Shown piece after piece: positions 48,158-57,838 of a stretch of 64,000 nt of DNA (position 1 is its first letter; each line of letters opens with the position of its first letter). The DNA is from Streptomyces niger (GTDB lineage Bacteria; Actinomycetota; Actinomycetes; Streptomycetales; Streptomycetaceae), in assembly GCF_000718305.1 (NCBI RefSeq), contig NZ_JOFQ01000005.1, forward strand, positions 124,001 through 188,000, written 5' to 3'. Position numbers and translations under genes: made by a program. The notes below the pieces were generated by a model. It was not told the DNA's origin, ran no database searches, and saw only the letters and a list, made by a program, of their open reading frames with translations.

Positions 48158-48901
48158 ATGAGTCCTGTCGGTCACACCGCACCGAATGGCCACGCCGTAT
48201 CGAATGGCCACGCCGCACCGCGTGCTCGCACCGAGCTGAGTGCGCACGCCGAGAAGCTGATCCGCGGCCGGCGCGCCGTGCGTGCGTTCCGGCCCGATGC
48301 CGTGCCCGAGGAGACCATGCGGGCGGTCTTCTCGCTGGCCGGCGCGGCACCGTCCAACTCCAACACCCAGCCGTGGCGGGTGGAGGTGGTCAGCGGCGCG
48401 GCGCGCGACCGGCTCGCGAGCTCGCTCCGGGCCGCCCACGCCGCGCGGCGCACCTCCGTCGACTTCCCGTACGACGAGGACATGTACGCACCGGCGCACC
48501 GGCAGCGCCGGGCCGCCTTCGGTGCGCAGCTCTACGGCGCACTGGGCATCGGCCGCGACGACCACGCCGCACGCGCGGCTTACGACGCCGAGAGCCTGGG
48601 CTTCTACGGCGCGCCGCACGTCGCGTTCCTCTTCGCCCCCGAGGGGGCCGGCGCGCGGCCGGCCGCGGACGTCGGCGCGTACATGCAGACGCTGCTCCTG
48701 GCGATGACCGCGTACGGCGTCGACAGCTGCCCGCAGGGGCTGCTGAGCTTCTACGCCGACACCGTGCGCGCCGAACTCGGCATCACCGGGGGAAAGCTGC
48801 TGGTGGGCGTCTCGTTCGGCTACGCCGACACCGCGGCACCGGTGAACCGGGTCACCGCCGGGCGCGCCGCCCTGGAGGCGACCACGACCTTCCACGGCTA
48901 G
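48158..48901 (+). CDS. Nitroreductase-family flavoprotein
   Basis: A 247-residue FMN oxidoreductase. Family signatures: LIRGRRAVRAFRPDAVPEET, SLAGAAPSNSNTQPWRVEVV (FMN phosphate and ring contacts), and the C-terminal region DVGAYMQTLLLAMTAYGVDS followed by CPQGL. Members reduce nitro compounds or quinones with NAD(P)H. The N-terminal 25 residues contain a small direct repeat (an 18-bp unit with CGAATGGCCACGCCG at 48181 and 48199) and are not conserved. It is under the divergent TetR regulator, which suggests induction by a toxic or aromatic compound. Confidence 0.92.
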   Translation: MSPVGHTAPNGHAVSNGHAAPRARTELSAHAEKLIRGRRAVRAFRPDAVPEETMRAVFSLAGAAPSNSNTQPWRVEVVSGAARDRLASSLRAAHAARRTSVDFPYDEDMYAPAHRQRRAAFGAQLYGALGIGRDDHAARAAYDAESLGFYGAPHVAFLFAPEGAGARPAADVGAYMQTLLLAMTAYGVDSCPQGLLSFYADTVRAELGITGGKLLVGVSFGYADTAAPVNRVTAGRAALEATTTFHG

Positions 48902-48955
48902 CGGGCCGTTCCGCCCGCCGCACCCTGGCCCGTGCCCGCCGCGGTCCGCCCCCTG

Positions 48956-50125
48956 TCAGCTCAGCCCCGCGCTCCGTGCCCGTTGCACGGCCGGGCCGAT
49001 CGCGTCCGCCAGGGCCGCCACGTCCTCCTTCGTGGAGGTATGGCCGAGGGAGAAGCGGAGGGTGCCGCGGGCCAGGTCCGGGGCCATGCCCGCGGCGAGC
49101 AGGACATGGCTGGGCTGGGCGACGCCGGCCGTGCAGGCCGAGCCGGTCGAGCACTCGATGCCCTGCGCGTCCAGCAGGAGCAGCAGGGAGTCGCCCTCGC
49201 AGCCGGGGAAGGAGAAGTGCGCGTTGGCGGGCAGCCGGCCCGCCGGGTCGGGGTCACCGCCGAGGACGGCGTCGGGCGCGGCCGCGCGGACGGCCGTGAT
49301 GAGCTCGTCCCGGAGGGCGCCGATCTCGCGCGCGAACTCCTCGCGGTGCGCGACGGCGTACCGCCCGGCCGCGGCGAAGGCGGCGATCGCGGGCGTGTCG
49401 AGGGTGCCGGAGCGGACGTGCCGCTCCTGGCCGCCGCCGTGCAGCACGGGCACGGGCGCGTACTCGCGGCCCAGCAGCAGCGCCCCGATGCCGTACGGGC
49501 CGCCGATCTTGTGGCCGGAGACGGTCATCGCGGCCAGCCCGCTGGCGGCGAAGTCCACCTCCAGCTGGCCGAAGGCCTGGACGGCGTCGGCGTGCATCGG
49601 GATGCCGAACTCGTTCGCCACGGCGGCCAGTTCGGCGACGGGCTGGACCGTGCCGATCTCGTTGTTGGCCCACATGACGGTGACGAGCGCGACGTCCTCG
49701 GGGTGCCGGGAGACCGCCTCGCGCAGCGCGTCCGGGTGCACCCGCCCGTACGTGTCCACCGGCAGCCACTCCACGCGCGCGCCCTCGTGCTCGGCGAGCC
49801 ATTCGACCGCGTCCAGCACGGCGTGGTGCTCGACGGGGCTGGCCAGGACGCGGGTGCGGGCCGGCTCGGCGTCCCGGCGGGCCCAGTACAGGCCCTTGAC
49901 GGCGAGGTTGTCGGCCTCCGTGCCGCCCGCGGTGAAGACGACCTCACTGGGGCGTGCGCCGAGCGAAGCGGCGAGGGATTCCCGGGCCTCCTCGACGGTA
50001 CGGCGGGCACGCCGGCCGGCGGCGTGCAGCGAAGAGGCATTGCCGGTCACGGTCAGCTGGGCGGTCATCGCCTGCACCGCCTCCGGCAGCATCGGGGTGG
50101 TGGCGGCGTGGTCGAGGTAAACCAT
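48956..50125 (-). CDS. Cysteine desulfurase (IscS/NifS family)
   Basis: A 389-residue PLP enzyme that takes sulfur from cysteine as an enzyme persulfide. The PLP lysine is in [20 protein letters not shown] near residue 204, the PLP-phosphate His in [15 protein letters not shown], and the active cysteine in [20 protein letters not shown], the group I loop form. It probably supplies MnmA. A TAGAAT box (minus strand, 50136-50141) lies 10 nt from the ATG and no ribosome site is seen. Confidence 0.95.
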   Translation of the reverse strand: MVYLDHAATTPMLPEAVQAMTAQLTVTGNASSLHAAGRRARRTVEEARESLAASLGARPSEVVFTAGGTEADNLAVKGLYWARRDAEPARTRVLASPVEHHAVLDAVEWLAEHEGARVEWLPVDTYGRVHPDALREAVSRHPEDVALVTVMWANNEIGTVQPVAELAAVANEFGIPMHADAVQAFGQLEVDFAASGLAAMTVSGHKIGGPYGIGALLLGREYAPVPVLHGGGQERHVRSGTLDTPAIAAFAAAGRYAVAHREEFAREIGALRDELITAVRAAAPDAVLGGDPDPAGRLPANAHFSFPGCEGDSLLLLLDAQGIECSTGSACTAGVAQPSHVLLAAGMAPDLARGTLRFSLGHTSTKEDVAALADAIGPAVQRARSAGLS

Positions 50126-50227
50126 GGTGCGCACGATTCTACGAGCTTCCGAAAGGCGCACCGGGAGCGCACACCCCGCGCGCGGAGGCACCCTCCACAA
50201 GTCCGACCGGACGCACCCGGCCCCGGG

Positions 50228-51073
50228 TCAGTCCAGCAGCGCCCGCGCGAGCTGCCGGGACTGCGCGACCAGGCGGTCGTCGGCGTCCCAGACCTCGGCG
50301 TCCTCCTCCAGGAAGCCGCCGGCGAGGTTGCGGGTGGCGATCGAGACGCGGAGCGGGCCGGGCGCGGGGCGGCAGCGGATGTGGGTGGTGAGTTCCACGG
50401 TGGGGACCCAGCCCTTGAGGCCCATCTCGAAGGCGGTGGGCGGCAGCGCGTCGACCGTGAGGAGGAGGGAGAGCGGGTCGGCGTCGCGGCCGTCGGCGAG
50501 GCCGAACCAGCCGCGCATCTCGCCGTTGCCGCTGGGCGCGCCGACGGCCCAGCCGCAGGTCGCGGGGTCCAGCCGGACGTCGAGCCGGGCGGTGATCGCC
50601 GAGCTGCCGGGCAGTGCGGGGCGGCCACCGGGCGCGGCGTCGGCGCCGAAGCACTCCGCGCGGGCCGGCATGGCGGGCGGCTTGGCGGTGGTGCGCACGT
50701 CGTCCGGGAGCGCGTCGAGGTCGCCGTACGCGGCCAGCACGCGCAGCCGCTCGACCTCGGTGCCGTCGTCCTCGAACTGGACGAGGGTCGCCGTGCCGGT
50801 GGACATGGTGCGGCCGGTGCGCACGACCTCGGTACGGATGACGGCCGGACCCGGCCTGGACGCGGTGAGGTAGTGCGCGGTGACCGTCATCGGGTCCGGG
50901 TGCGGCAGCGCGTCACCGAGGGCGCGGCCCATCAGCGCGAGGAGGTAGCCCCCGTTGACCGCGTGGATGATCGTCCAGCCGGCCGAGAGCTCGGCGTCGT
51001 AGACGCCGGGAGAGCGGCGGACGACCGCCGTGTCGCGGTCGAACTCGCTGTTACCTATGGTCACCTGTGCCAT
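50228..51073 (-). CDS. Acyl-CoA thioesterase family protein (double hot-dog, TesB-like)
   Basis: A 281-residue protein with two hot-dog halves. The first includes GWTIIHAVNGGYLLALMGRA and PDPMTVTAHYLTASRPGPAV; the second MRGWFGLADGRDADPLSLLL and WVPTVELTTHIRCRPAPGPL. Such Streptomyces proteins hydrolyse acyl-CoA esters; chain-length preference is not readable. A TACGGT box (minus strand, 51081-51086) lies 7 nt from the ATG, predicting a leaderless message, and a TetR-type palindrome lies just upstream at 51098-51109. It sits 102 nt upstream of the cysteine desulfurase gene on the same strand. Confidence 0.85.
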   Translation of the reverse strand: MAQVTIGNSEFDRDTAVVRRSPGVYDAELSAGWTIIHAVNGGYLLALMGRALGDALPHPDPMTVTAHYLTASRPGPAVIRTEVVRTGRTMSTGTATLVQFEDDGTEVERLRVLAAYGDLDALPDDVRTTAKPPAMPARAECFGADAAPGGRPALPGSSAITARLDVRLDPATCGWAVGAPSGNGEMRGWFGLADGRDADPLSLLLTVDALPPTAFEMGLKGWVPTVELTTHIRCRPAPGPLRVSIATRNLAGGFLEEDAEVWDADDRLVAQSRQLARALLD

Positions 51074-51097
51074 GCGGTGCACCGTACATGGAATTAT

Positions 51098-51109
51098 TAC
51101 CGACCGGTA
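51098..51109. promoter_or_regulatory. Operator-like palindrome upstream of the thioesterase gene
   Basis: TACCGACCGGTA has 5-bp perfect arms and a 2-bp centre. This form is common for TetR-family operators of fatty-acid genes. It overlaps the spacer of the predicted thioesterase promoter. No regulator is adjacent. Confidence 0.5.
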
Positions 51110-51174
51110 GGGGCGGCGGGTGCCCACACCGTCCCCACCGGCGGCTCCGGCGGCTCCGGCGGCTCCGACGCCCG

Positions 51175-52578
51175 TTACGGCAGCGCCGGCCGGCTGTCCG
51201 TGAAGAGCCAGGTGTCGAACAGGTCGTCCAGCTGCTGCCCGGATATCCGCTCCGCCAGCGCGATGAACTGGCCGGTGGTGGCGTTGCCGTACCTGTGCTG
51301 CTCCGTCCAGGCCGGCAGCAGCTCGAAGAACGCCTTGTCGCCGATGCGCTCGCGCAGCGCCTGCAGGGTCATGGCGCCCCGCTGGTACACCGCCGAGGCG
51401 AACATCGTGTCGCGCTGCGGGTCGCCGACCCGCACCTTCCAGAAGTCGGAGTCCGCGGGCCGCGCCGCGTACGCCTTCAGGAAGGAGTCGTGCGCGGTGG
51501 CCTTCCCCTTGTGCTCGCTCCACAGCCACTGCGCGTACGTGGCGAAGCCCTCGTTGAGCCAGATGTGGTGCCAATCGGCCACCGAGACGGAGTCGCCGAA
51601 CCACTGGTGGGCCAGCTCGTGCACGATGGTGGACTCGCTGCGCACCGCGGAGTAGACGGGCTTGGACTGGGTCTCCAGGGAGAACTCCGCGTCCGGCATG
51701 TCGTCGACGATCGCCCCGGTCGTCTCGAAGGGGTACGGGCCGAACACCTTCGACCAGTAGTCGGTCGCCTCGGAGGTGACCTGGTAGAAGTCGACGCCGC
51801 CGGTGGGCAGCGTCGGGTCGCTGGCCACGTAGACCGGGATGCCGCCGGGTGTGGTGCCGGTCCGGACGTCGAACTTCCCGATGGTCGCGGTGGCGAGGTA
51901 GGTCGCCATCGGACGCGACTCGCGCCAGTGGGCGTAGGAGCGGCCGTGCTTCTCGTACGAGGCGACGAGCCGGCCGTTGGAGACGCCGGTCAGGCCCTTC
52001 GGGGCGTCGATGCGGATGTCGTACGTCGCCTTGTCGCCCGGGTGGTCGCTGGAGGGGAACCAGGTGGACGCGGCGTTCGGCTCGCACGCGACGAAGACGC
52101 CGTCCGGGGTCTTCATCCAGCCGTACTTCGAGCCGAAGACGATCGGGCCGCCGAGCGGTTCGGGGACGCCGCCGTAGTCGACGCGCACGGTGAAGCGCGC
52201 GCCCTTGCGGAGCGGGGACCGCGGGGTGACCGTCAGCTCGTCGCCGGAGCGCGTGAAGCGGGCCTTCGCGCCGTCGACCCGGACGGACGAGACGTCGAGC
52301 TGCTGGAGGTCCAGGTCGAAGGAGCTGAGGTGCTGGGTGGCCCGTGCGGTGATCGTCGTACGGCCGTCGAGGCGGTCGGTGTCCGGGGCGTAGCGGACGC
52401 CGAGGTCGTAGTGGAGGGCGTCGAAGCCGCCGTTGCCCAGGTTCGGGAAGTAGGGGTCACCCGCGCCGGGCGCGCCGGGCGAGGCGCCGGGCGCGGCGGC
52501 GACGGTGCACGCCGCCGCGACGGCGGTGGCCAGCGCGAGCAGGCGGGTTCTGTGACGTGCTGAACGGGAGAGTGCCAT
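51175..52578 (-). CDS. Secreted M1-family zinc metallopeptidase
   Basis: A 467-residue aminopeptidase-like protein. A signal peptide (LLALATAVAAACTVAAAPGA, about residues 13-32) predicts export. The catalytic motif is HELAHQWFGD near residue 322 with the third zinc ligand in LNEGFATYAQWLW, the M1 HExxH-18-E pattern. The GAMEN exopeptidase motif is replaced by EFSLETQSKP, as in other secreted bacterial M1 proteins. At 467 residues it lacks the long C-terminal helical domain of typical aminopeptidase N. It lies just downstream of the oligopeptide importer genes on the same strand; together they could digest and import peptides, which is inference. Confidence 0.93.
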   Translation of the reverse strand: MALSRSARHRTRLLALATAVAAACTVAAAPGASPGAPGAGDPYFPNLGNGGFDALHYDLGVRYAPDTDRLDGRTTITARATQHLSSFDLDLQQLDVSSVRVDGAKARFTRSGDELTVTPRSPLRKGARFTVRVDYGGVPEPLGGPIVFGSKYGWMKTPDGVFVACEPNAASTWFPSSDHPGDKATYDIRIDAPKGLTGVSNGRLVASYEKHGRSYAHWRESRPMATYLATATIGKFDVRTGTTPGGIPVYVASDPTLPTGGVDFYQVTSEATDYWSKVFGPYPFETTGAIVDDMPDAEFSLETQSKPVYSAVRSESTIVHELAHQWFGDSVSVADWHHIWLNEGFATYAQWLWSEHKGKATAHDSFLKAYAARPADSDFWKVRVGDPQRDTMFASAVYQRGAMTLQALRERIGDKAFFELLPAWTEQHRYGNATTGQFIALAERISGQQLDDLFDTWLFTDSRPALP

Positions 52579-52682
52579 GAGTGAGCCGGTCCCTTCGAAC
52601 ACACGGATGTCTGTGGAACAACCGCGCCGACTCTGCACTCTCCCGTTCAGTCACACACGTCACTTTGCCAACTCATCAGCAA

Positions 52683-53768
52683 TTACGCCGCAGTTGACTC
52701 CTTACCGGGCGACTCCGGGGCGTTGTCCGGGGCGTTCTCCGGGTGATGGCACGCCACCTGGTGCCCCGCGCGCAGCGCCACCAGCGGCGGCTCGGTCGTC
52801 GAGCAGACCTCCGTCGCCTTCCAGCAGCGGGTGCGGAAGCGGCAGCCCGACGGCGGTTCGATCGGCGAGGGCACGTCGCCCTTGAGCAGGATGCGGTCCC
52901 GCTCGGTGCGCCGCTTGGGGTCCGGTACCGGCACCGCGGAGAGCAGCGCCTTGGTGTACGGGTGCATCGGCGTCTCGTACAGCGAGGCGCGGTCCGCCAG
53001 CTCCACGATCTTGCCGAGGTACATCACCGCGATCCGGTTCGAGACGTGCCGGATGACCGACAGGTCGTGCGCGATGATCACGTAGGTCAGGCCCAGCTCC
53101 TCCTGGAGGTCGTCCATCAGGTTCACGACCTGCGCCTGGATGGAGACGTCCAGCGCGGAGACCGGCTCGTCGGCGACGACCAGCTTGGGCTTGAGGGCGA
53201 GCGCGCGGGCGATGCCGATGCGCTGCCGCTGGCCGCCGGAGAACTCGTGCGGGTACCGGTTGTAGTGTTCCGGGCTCAGCCCCACCAGCTCCAGCAGCCG
53301 CTGCACCTCCTTCTTCACGCCGCCCTCCGGCTCGACGCCCTGGAGCCGGAAGGGGGTGCCGACGATGCCGCCGATGGTGTGGCGCGGGTTCAGCGAGCCG
53401 TACGGGTCCTGGAAGATCATCTGGACGTCGCGGCGCATCGGGCGCATCCCGCCGGTCGACAGGTGCGTGATGTCCCGGCCCTCGAACTCGATGGTGCCGC
53501 CGGTCGGCTCGTCCAGCCGCGTGATCAGCCGGCCCATCGTGGACTTGCCGCAGCCGGACTCGCCGACCACGCCCAGCGTCTCGCCCGGGAACACGTCGAA
53601 GTCGATGCCGTCGACCGCCTGCACCGCGCCCACCTGGCGCTTGAGCACCCCCTTGGTGATCGGGAAGTGCCGGACCAGGCCGCGTACCTTCAGCAGGGGC
53701 GCGGCCGCGGGGGCGGCGGACTCCGGCGGGGCCGCCGCCGTGTTCTTCTCGTCAGTCGTCTCGGTCAC
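52683..53768 (-). CDS. Di/oligopeptide ABC importer ATPase (DppF/OppF-like)
   Basis: A 361-residue ATPase. Walker A is [20 protein letters not shown], the signature [20 protein letters not shown], and Walker [15 protein letters not shown]. The C-terminal peptide-transporter extension has [16 protein letters not shown], cysteines of the iron-sulfur/zinc cluster common in this class. The GTG start overlaps the stop of the DppD-like gene (GTGA). It ends the five-gene operon. Confidence 0.95.
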   Translation of the reverse strand: MTETTDEKNTAAAPPESAAPAAAPLLKVRGLVRHFPITKGVLKRQVGAVQAVDGIDFDVFPGETLGVVGESGCGKSTMGRLITRLDEPTGGTIEFEGRDITHLSTGGMRPMRRDVQMIFQDPYGSLNPRHTIGGIVGTPFRLQGVEPEGGVKKEVQRLLELVGLSPEHYNRYPHEFSGGQRQRIGIARALALKPKLVVADEPVSALDVSIQAQVVNLMDDLQEELGLTYVIIAHDLSVIRHVSNRIAVMYLGKIVELADRASLYETPMHPYTKALLSAVPVPDPKRRTERDRILLKGDVPSPIEPPSGCRFRTRCWKATEVCSTTEPPLVALRAGHQVACHHPENAPDNAPESPGKESTAA

Positions 53769-54928
53769 AGCTTCGGCGCAATCTCTTCGGTCCAGATCCG
53801 CTCCCGTTCCTCCGCCGCCATGTGGCAGGCGGAGAAGTGGCCTCCCCCGCCGGCTACGCCCTCATCGGCGGGGGTGCCCCCATTGCCGACCTCGCGCAGC
53901 TCGGGGCGGACGGTACGGGTGAGGTTGTCCTTCGGCACGTCCGCGTACGGGCAGCGCGGGTTGAAGGCACAGCCGGAGGGGACGTTGATCAGGCTGGGCG
54001 GGGTGCCCTTGACCGGGATCAGACGGTCGGTCTGCGCGCGGTCGATGCGCGGCATCGAGCCGAGCAAACCCCAGGTGTAGGGGTGCTGCGGCGCGTAGAA
54101 GACCTTCTCCGCCGGGCCGCGCTCCACGCACCGGCCGCCGTACATCACCAGCAGGTCGTCCGCGAGCTCGGCGACCACGCCCAGGTCGTGGGTGATGATG
54201 ACGACGGCCGAGCCGAACTCCTTCTGCAGGTCCCGGATGAGGTCCAGGATCTGCGCCTGGACGGTCACGTCCAGCGCGGTGGTCGGCTCGTCGGCGATCA
54301 GCAGCTCGGGGTTGTTGACCAGCGCCATCGCGATCATCGCGCGCTGCCGCATGCCGCCGGAGAACTGGTGCGGATGGTCGTCCACCCGCTTGTCCGGCTG
54401 CGGGATGCCCACCCGGTCCAGCATCTCGATCGCCCGCTTGCGCGCGGTCTTCTTGTCCACGTCGTGGTGGACCCGGTACGCCTCCACGATCTGGTTGCCG
54501 ACCGAGTAGAAGGGGTGCAGCGCGGACAGCGGATCCTGGAAGATCATCGCCATCTCGCGGCCGCGCAGCCGCCGTACGTCGTCGGGGTCGGCGCCGATCA
54601 GCTCCTTGCCGTCCAGCCAGATCTCGCCGGACATCCGCACCTTGCTGCGCTGCCGGCGCGAGGCCCGGTGCAGGCCCATGACGGCGAGCGAGGTCACGGA
54701 CTTGCCGGAGCCGGACTCGCCGACGATGCCGAGCGTCCTGCCCTTCTCCAGCTTGAAGGAGAGCCCGTCGACGGACTTCACGACGCCGTCGTCGGTCGGG
54801 AAGTGGACCTTCAGGTCGCGTACTTCGAGGAAGGCGGTGGGGGCCGTGCCGCCCTCCGCCACGGGCTCGGCGATCGCCGACGAGCCCGCGTCCGGTTCGC
54901 TCCTCGTCAGTTCTTCGGAGTCGGTCAC
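53765..54928 (-). CDS. Di/oligopeptide ABC importer ATPase (DppD/OppD-like)
   Basis: A 387-residue ATPase. Walker [21 protein letters not shown], signature [20 protein letters not shown], Walker [15 protein letters not shown], and the cysteine-containing C-terminal extension [13 protein letters not shown]. The first 35 residues are acidic and variable. GTG start overlapping the DppB-like stop (GTGA) shows tight coupling. It pairs with the DppF-like ATPase. Confidence 0.95.
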   Translation of the reverse strand: MTDSEELTRSEPDAGSSAIAEPVAEGGTAPTAFLEVRDLKVHFPTDDGVVKSVDGLSFKLEKGRTLGIVGESGSGKSVTSLAVMGLHRASRRQRSKVRMSGEIWLDGKELIGADPDDVRRLRGREMAMIFQDPLSALHPFYSVGNQIVEAYRVHHDVDKKTARKRAIEMLDRVGIPQPDKRVDDHPHQFSGGMRQRAMIAMALVNNPELLIADEPTTALDVTVQAQILDLIRDLQKEFGSAVVIITHDLGVVAELADDLLVMYGGRCVERGPAEKVFYAPQHPYTWGLLGSMPRIDRAQTDRLIPVKGTPPSLINVPSGCAFNPRCPYADVPKDNLTRTVRPELREVGNGGTPADEGVAGGGGHFSACHMAAEERERIWTEEIAPKL

Positions 54929-55935
54929 GAGAGCCTCACCCGCGGGTCGACGGCGGCGTACAGGACGTCCACCACCAGGTTGCACAGGACGATGAAGAAG
55001 GCGGCGAGCAGGGTGACGCCGAGGATGTTGGGCAGGTCGTTGGCGGTGATCGCCTGGACGGCGAAGGCGCCGACGCCCTGGAGGGAGAAGACCTGCTCGG
55101 TGATGAGCGCGCCGCCCAGCAGCAGGCCGAGGTCCATGCCGAAGACGGTGATGATCGGCGTGAGCGCGGCCCGCAGGCCGTGCCGGACGACGACCTTCCG
55201 CTCGCGCAGGCCCTTGGCGCGCGCGGTACGGATGAAGTCCTCGTTCAGCGTCTCCAGCATGCCGGCCCGGGTGAGCCGGGCGTACAGCGCCGAATAGAGG
55301 AAGGCCAGGGTGACCCAGGGCAGGACCAGGGTCTGCGCCCACCCGAACGGGTCCTCCAGCAGCGGAACGTAGTCACTGCGCTGGAAGATCGGCCACTGGT
55401 AGGTGAACAGGGCCAGCGCCAGGGCACCGGTGAAGAACATGGGGAGCGAGACGCCGGCCAGTGCCACGCCCATCGCGGCGCGGTCGAAGAGCGAGCCGGG
55501 GCGCAGCGCGGAGAGCACGCCGGTGGCCACGCCGGAGACGACCCAGACCACCGCGGCACCGGCGGCCAGCGACAGGGTCACCGGGAGCCGGGACTGGATC
55601 TCGGGCCAGACCTCGATGTGGGTCTTGAAGGAGTAGCCGAAGCACGGGAAGTTGCAGCGGGCCGCTTCGGGCCCGAACTTGTAGTCGACGCCGGCGAAGA
55701 TGCCCTTGAGGAAGTCCCAGAACTGCTCGTACACCGGCTTGTCCAAGCCGAGGTTCTTCTTCACCGCGGCGATGTCCGCGGGCGTGGGGGCCTTGCCGAT
55801 GTACTGCTGCGCGAGCTGGTCGGTGGTCTGCCCGGCCAGCTTCGGCAGCACGAAGAAGATGCCGAAGGTGACCGCGCTGACGATCAGCAGCAGGATCACT
55901 GCGCTGATCAACCTGCGGATGATGTACGAGAACAC
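54925..55935 (-). CDS. Di/oligopeptide ABC importer permease (DppB-like)
   Basis: A 336-residue permease with six predicted helices. The N-terminal helix (IIRRLISAVILLLIVSAVTF) and the coupling region DFIRTARAKGLRERKVVVRH are typical of DppB. A long extracytoplasmic stretch (about 35-120) precedes helix 2. The GTG start lies 14 nt after a strong hairpin separating it from the binding-protein gene. Confidence 0.95.
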   Translation of the reverse strand: MFSYIIRRLISAVILLLIVSAVTFGIFFVLPKLAGQTTDQLAQQYIGKAPTPADIAAVKKNLGLDKPVYEQFWDFLKGIFAGVDYKFGPEAARCNFPCFGYSFKTHIEVWPEIQSRLPVTLSLAAGAAVVWVVSGVATGVLSALRPGSLFDRAAMGVALAGVSLPMFFTGALALALFTYQWPIFQRSDYVPLLEDPFGWAQTLVLPWVTLAFLYSALYARLTRAGMLETLNEDFIRTARAKGLRERKVVVRHGLRAALTPIITVFGMDLGLLLGGALITEQVFSLQGVGAFAVQAITANDLPNILGVTLLAAFFIVLCNLVVDVLYAAVDPRVRLS

Positions 55936-55949
55936 GGGACTGCGGCGTC

Positions 55950-55981
55950 GTGCCCGCCGGCCGTCACCGGCCGGCGGGCAC
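55950..55981. terminator. Hairpin between binding-protein and DppB-like genes
   Basis: A perfect 14-bp inverted repeat (55950-55963 with 55968-55981) with loop TCAC lies 28 nt past the binding-protein stop. It probably terminates part of the transcripts so that more binding protein than permease is made. Confidence 0.75.
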
Positions 55982-56009
55982 CGATGCCTTCACCTGCCTT
56001 CCGGGGCTG

Positions 56010-57761
56010 CTACTTCTTGACGCCGACGTTGAGGTAGTCGTACTGGCCGCTGAAGGCCGACGTGGACACCAGGTTCGTGGCCTCCGGCGAGCGGTAGTTC
56101 AGCACCTTGAAGTAGGTCAGCGGCACGATCACCGCCTGCTCCATCGTCTTCTTGTCGATCTCGGCGTACGCCTTCTCGCGCGCGGCCTTGTCGGTGTCGG
56201 CGATGGCGGTCTCGAGCAGCTTGTTGATCTCCGGGTCGTCCAGCTCGGAGAGGTTGGTGTTGCCGGACTGGCTGATCGCCTTGCCGTTCAGGATCTGCTG
56301 CAGGTAGCCGTAGCCGGTCGGGAAGTCCGAGCCCCACTGCATCATGATCAGACCGACGTTGTTCTTCTTGTTGAACTTCGGCACGCCCGCGTAGTCCGAG
56401 AAGTACTTGCTGGTCGGGTACTGCTGGATCTTGGCGTTGATGCCGATCTTCTTCAGCGACTCGACGACCGTGGTGGCCGCGTCGACCTCGTCCTGGCGGT
56501 CGGAGCGGGCGAGGATGGTGGTGTCGACGTTGCCGGCCCCGCACTCCTTCCACTTCTTCTTCGCCTCGGTCAGGTCCAGCTTGTTCTTGGCGTCGTACTT
56601 CTGCGGGTACAGGTCGAACTTCTGGTACCCGGGGATGTCCGTCGGCAGGACGGTGGAGGCGAGGTCACCGCGGATCGGGCCGCCGAGCGAGGTCTGCACG
56701 GCCTTCTTGTCGATCGCGTACTGCACCGCCTGGCGGCACTCCAGCTTGTCGAACGGCTTCACCTTGGAGTTGATCGCCGTGTAGACCAGCCGCTGGCCGA
56801 GCGCGTTGTCGGTGTTGGCCTTCTCCGACTCGCTGGTCAGCAGCTGGGCCTGGGTCTGGCCGTCCACGCCGGTGCCGGCGAGGTCGATGTGGGTGTTGCC
56901 GGACTTCAGGTCCTTGTCGATGGTCGACTTGGCGACCTTCATCTTCACGACGATCTTGTCCGGGAGCTGCTTGCGCAGCGGGTCCGTCTTGGCGGACCAC
57001 TGCGGGTTGCGCACCAGGACGAGCTGCTTGCCCTCCTGGTAGCTCTGGAACTTGTAGCTGCCGGAGGAGACCACGGACCGGGTGTACTCCGCACCCTTGT
57101 CCTTGTCCTGCGGGACCGGGGCGGTCTGCGGCGCCGAGACCAGGTAGTCGAACTCCGCGAACGGCTTCTTCAGGTGGAAGACGATCGTGTGGTCGTCCGG
57201 CGTCTCGATGGACTTCAGCCCGGCCTTGGACTTGTCCTTGTAGGGGCCCTTGTACTTGTCGTCGTCCACCAGGAACTGCTGGAAGTAGTTCGGGCCGAGC
57301 GAGAGGGTGTCCCGCGCGAAGTTGGAGCGCTCGACCGCGTACTTGACGTCCTGCGAGGTGACTTCCCTGCCGTCCTCGTACTTCACGCCCTTGCGGAGCT
57401 TGTACGTCCAGGTCTTCCCGCCGTCGCTGGCCTTGCCCATCGACTCGGCGAGGTCCGGCACCAGCTCGTTGCCCTTCGCGCCGGGGGCCGGGTTGAAGGT
57501 GGTCAGCGGACGCGCGTAGAGACGGCTGAAGTTGTAGATGAAGGCGTAGTACGTGTTGCCCGGATCGAAGGACTCGGGGGCGTCGCTGATCGCGTAGTTG
57601 AGCGTGCCGCCCTTCTCGTTCGAGGCGTTGACGACCCCCTTGGTGGCGGCGTTCGCCTTGGACGAGCCGTTGGCGGAGTCCTTGCCGCCGCTGCAGCCGG
57701 CCAGCAAAAGGCCCGCACAGGATATGGTCGCGATCGCCGCGACCGGAACTGACCTTCGCAT
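56010..57761 (-). CDS. Peptide ABC importer substrate-binding lipoprotein (family 5)
   Basis: A 583-residue lipoprotein. The lipobox LLLAGCSGG gives the acylated cysteine near residue 23. The mature part follows family 5 (DppA/OppA): GGTLNYAISDAPESFDPGNT, KWTYKLRKGVKYEDG-like sequence (TWTYKLRKGVKYEDGREVTS), SAPQTAPVPQDK and ECRQAVQYAIDKKAVQTSLG. It is Lys-rich compared with neighbours, as usual for this class. Gene order here is C-A-B-D-F, with the binding protein second. Confidence 0.95.
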   Translation of the reverse strand: MRRSVPVAAIATISCAGLLLAGCSGGKDSANGSSKANAATKGVVNASNEKGGTLNYAISDAPESFDPGNTYYAFIYNFSRLYARPLTTFNPAPGAKGNELVPDLAESMGKASDGGKTWTYKLRKGVKYEDGREVTSQDVKYAVERSNFARDTLSLGPNYFQQFLVDDDKYKGPYKDKSKAGLKSIETPDDHTIVFHLKKPFAEFDYLVSAPQTAPVPQDKDKGAEYTRSVVSSGSYKFQSYQEGKQLVLVRNPQWSAKTDPLRKQLPDKIVVKMKVAKSTIDKDLKSGNTHIDLAGTGVDGQTQAQLLTSESEKANTDNALGQRLVYTAINSKVKPFDKLECRQAVQYAIDKKAVQTSLGGPIRGDLASTVLPTDIPGYQKFDLYPQKYDAKNKLDLTEAKKKWKECGAGNVDTTILARSDRQDEVDAATTVVESLKKIGINAKIQQYPTSKYFSDYAGVPKFNKKNNVGLIMMQWGSDFPTGYGYLQQILNGKAISQSGNTNLSELDDPEINKLLETAIADTDKAAREKAYAEIDKKTMEQAVIVPLTYFKVLNYRSPEATNLVSTSAFSGQYDYLNVGVKK

Positions 57762-57838
57762 GATGGTCGGTTTCCCCTTCGTTCGTCGGAAACTTCGGGT
57801 GGAACTGGTGGGACCGCCCGGGCACCGCCGGAGCGGCG

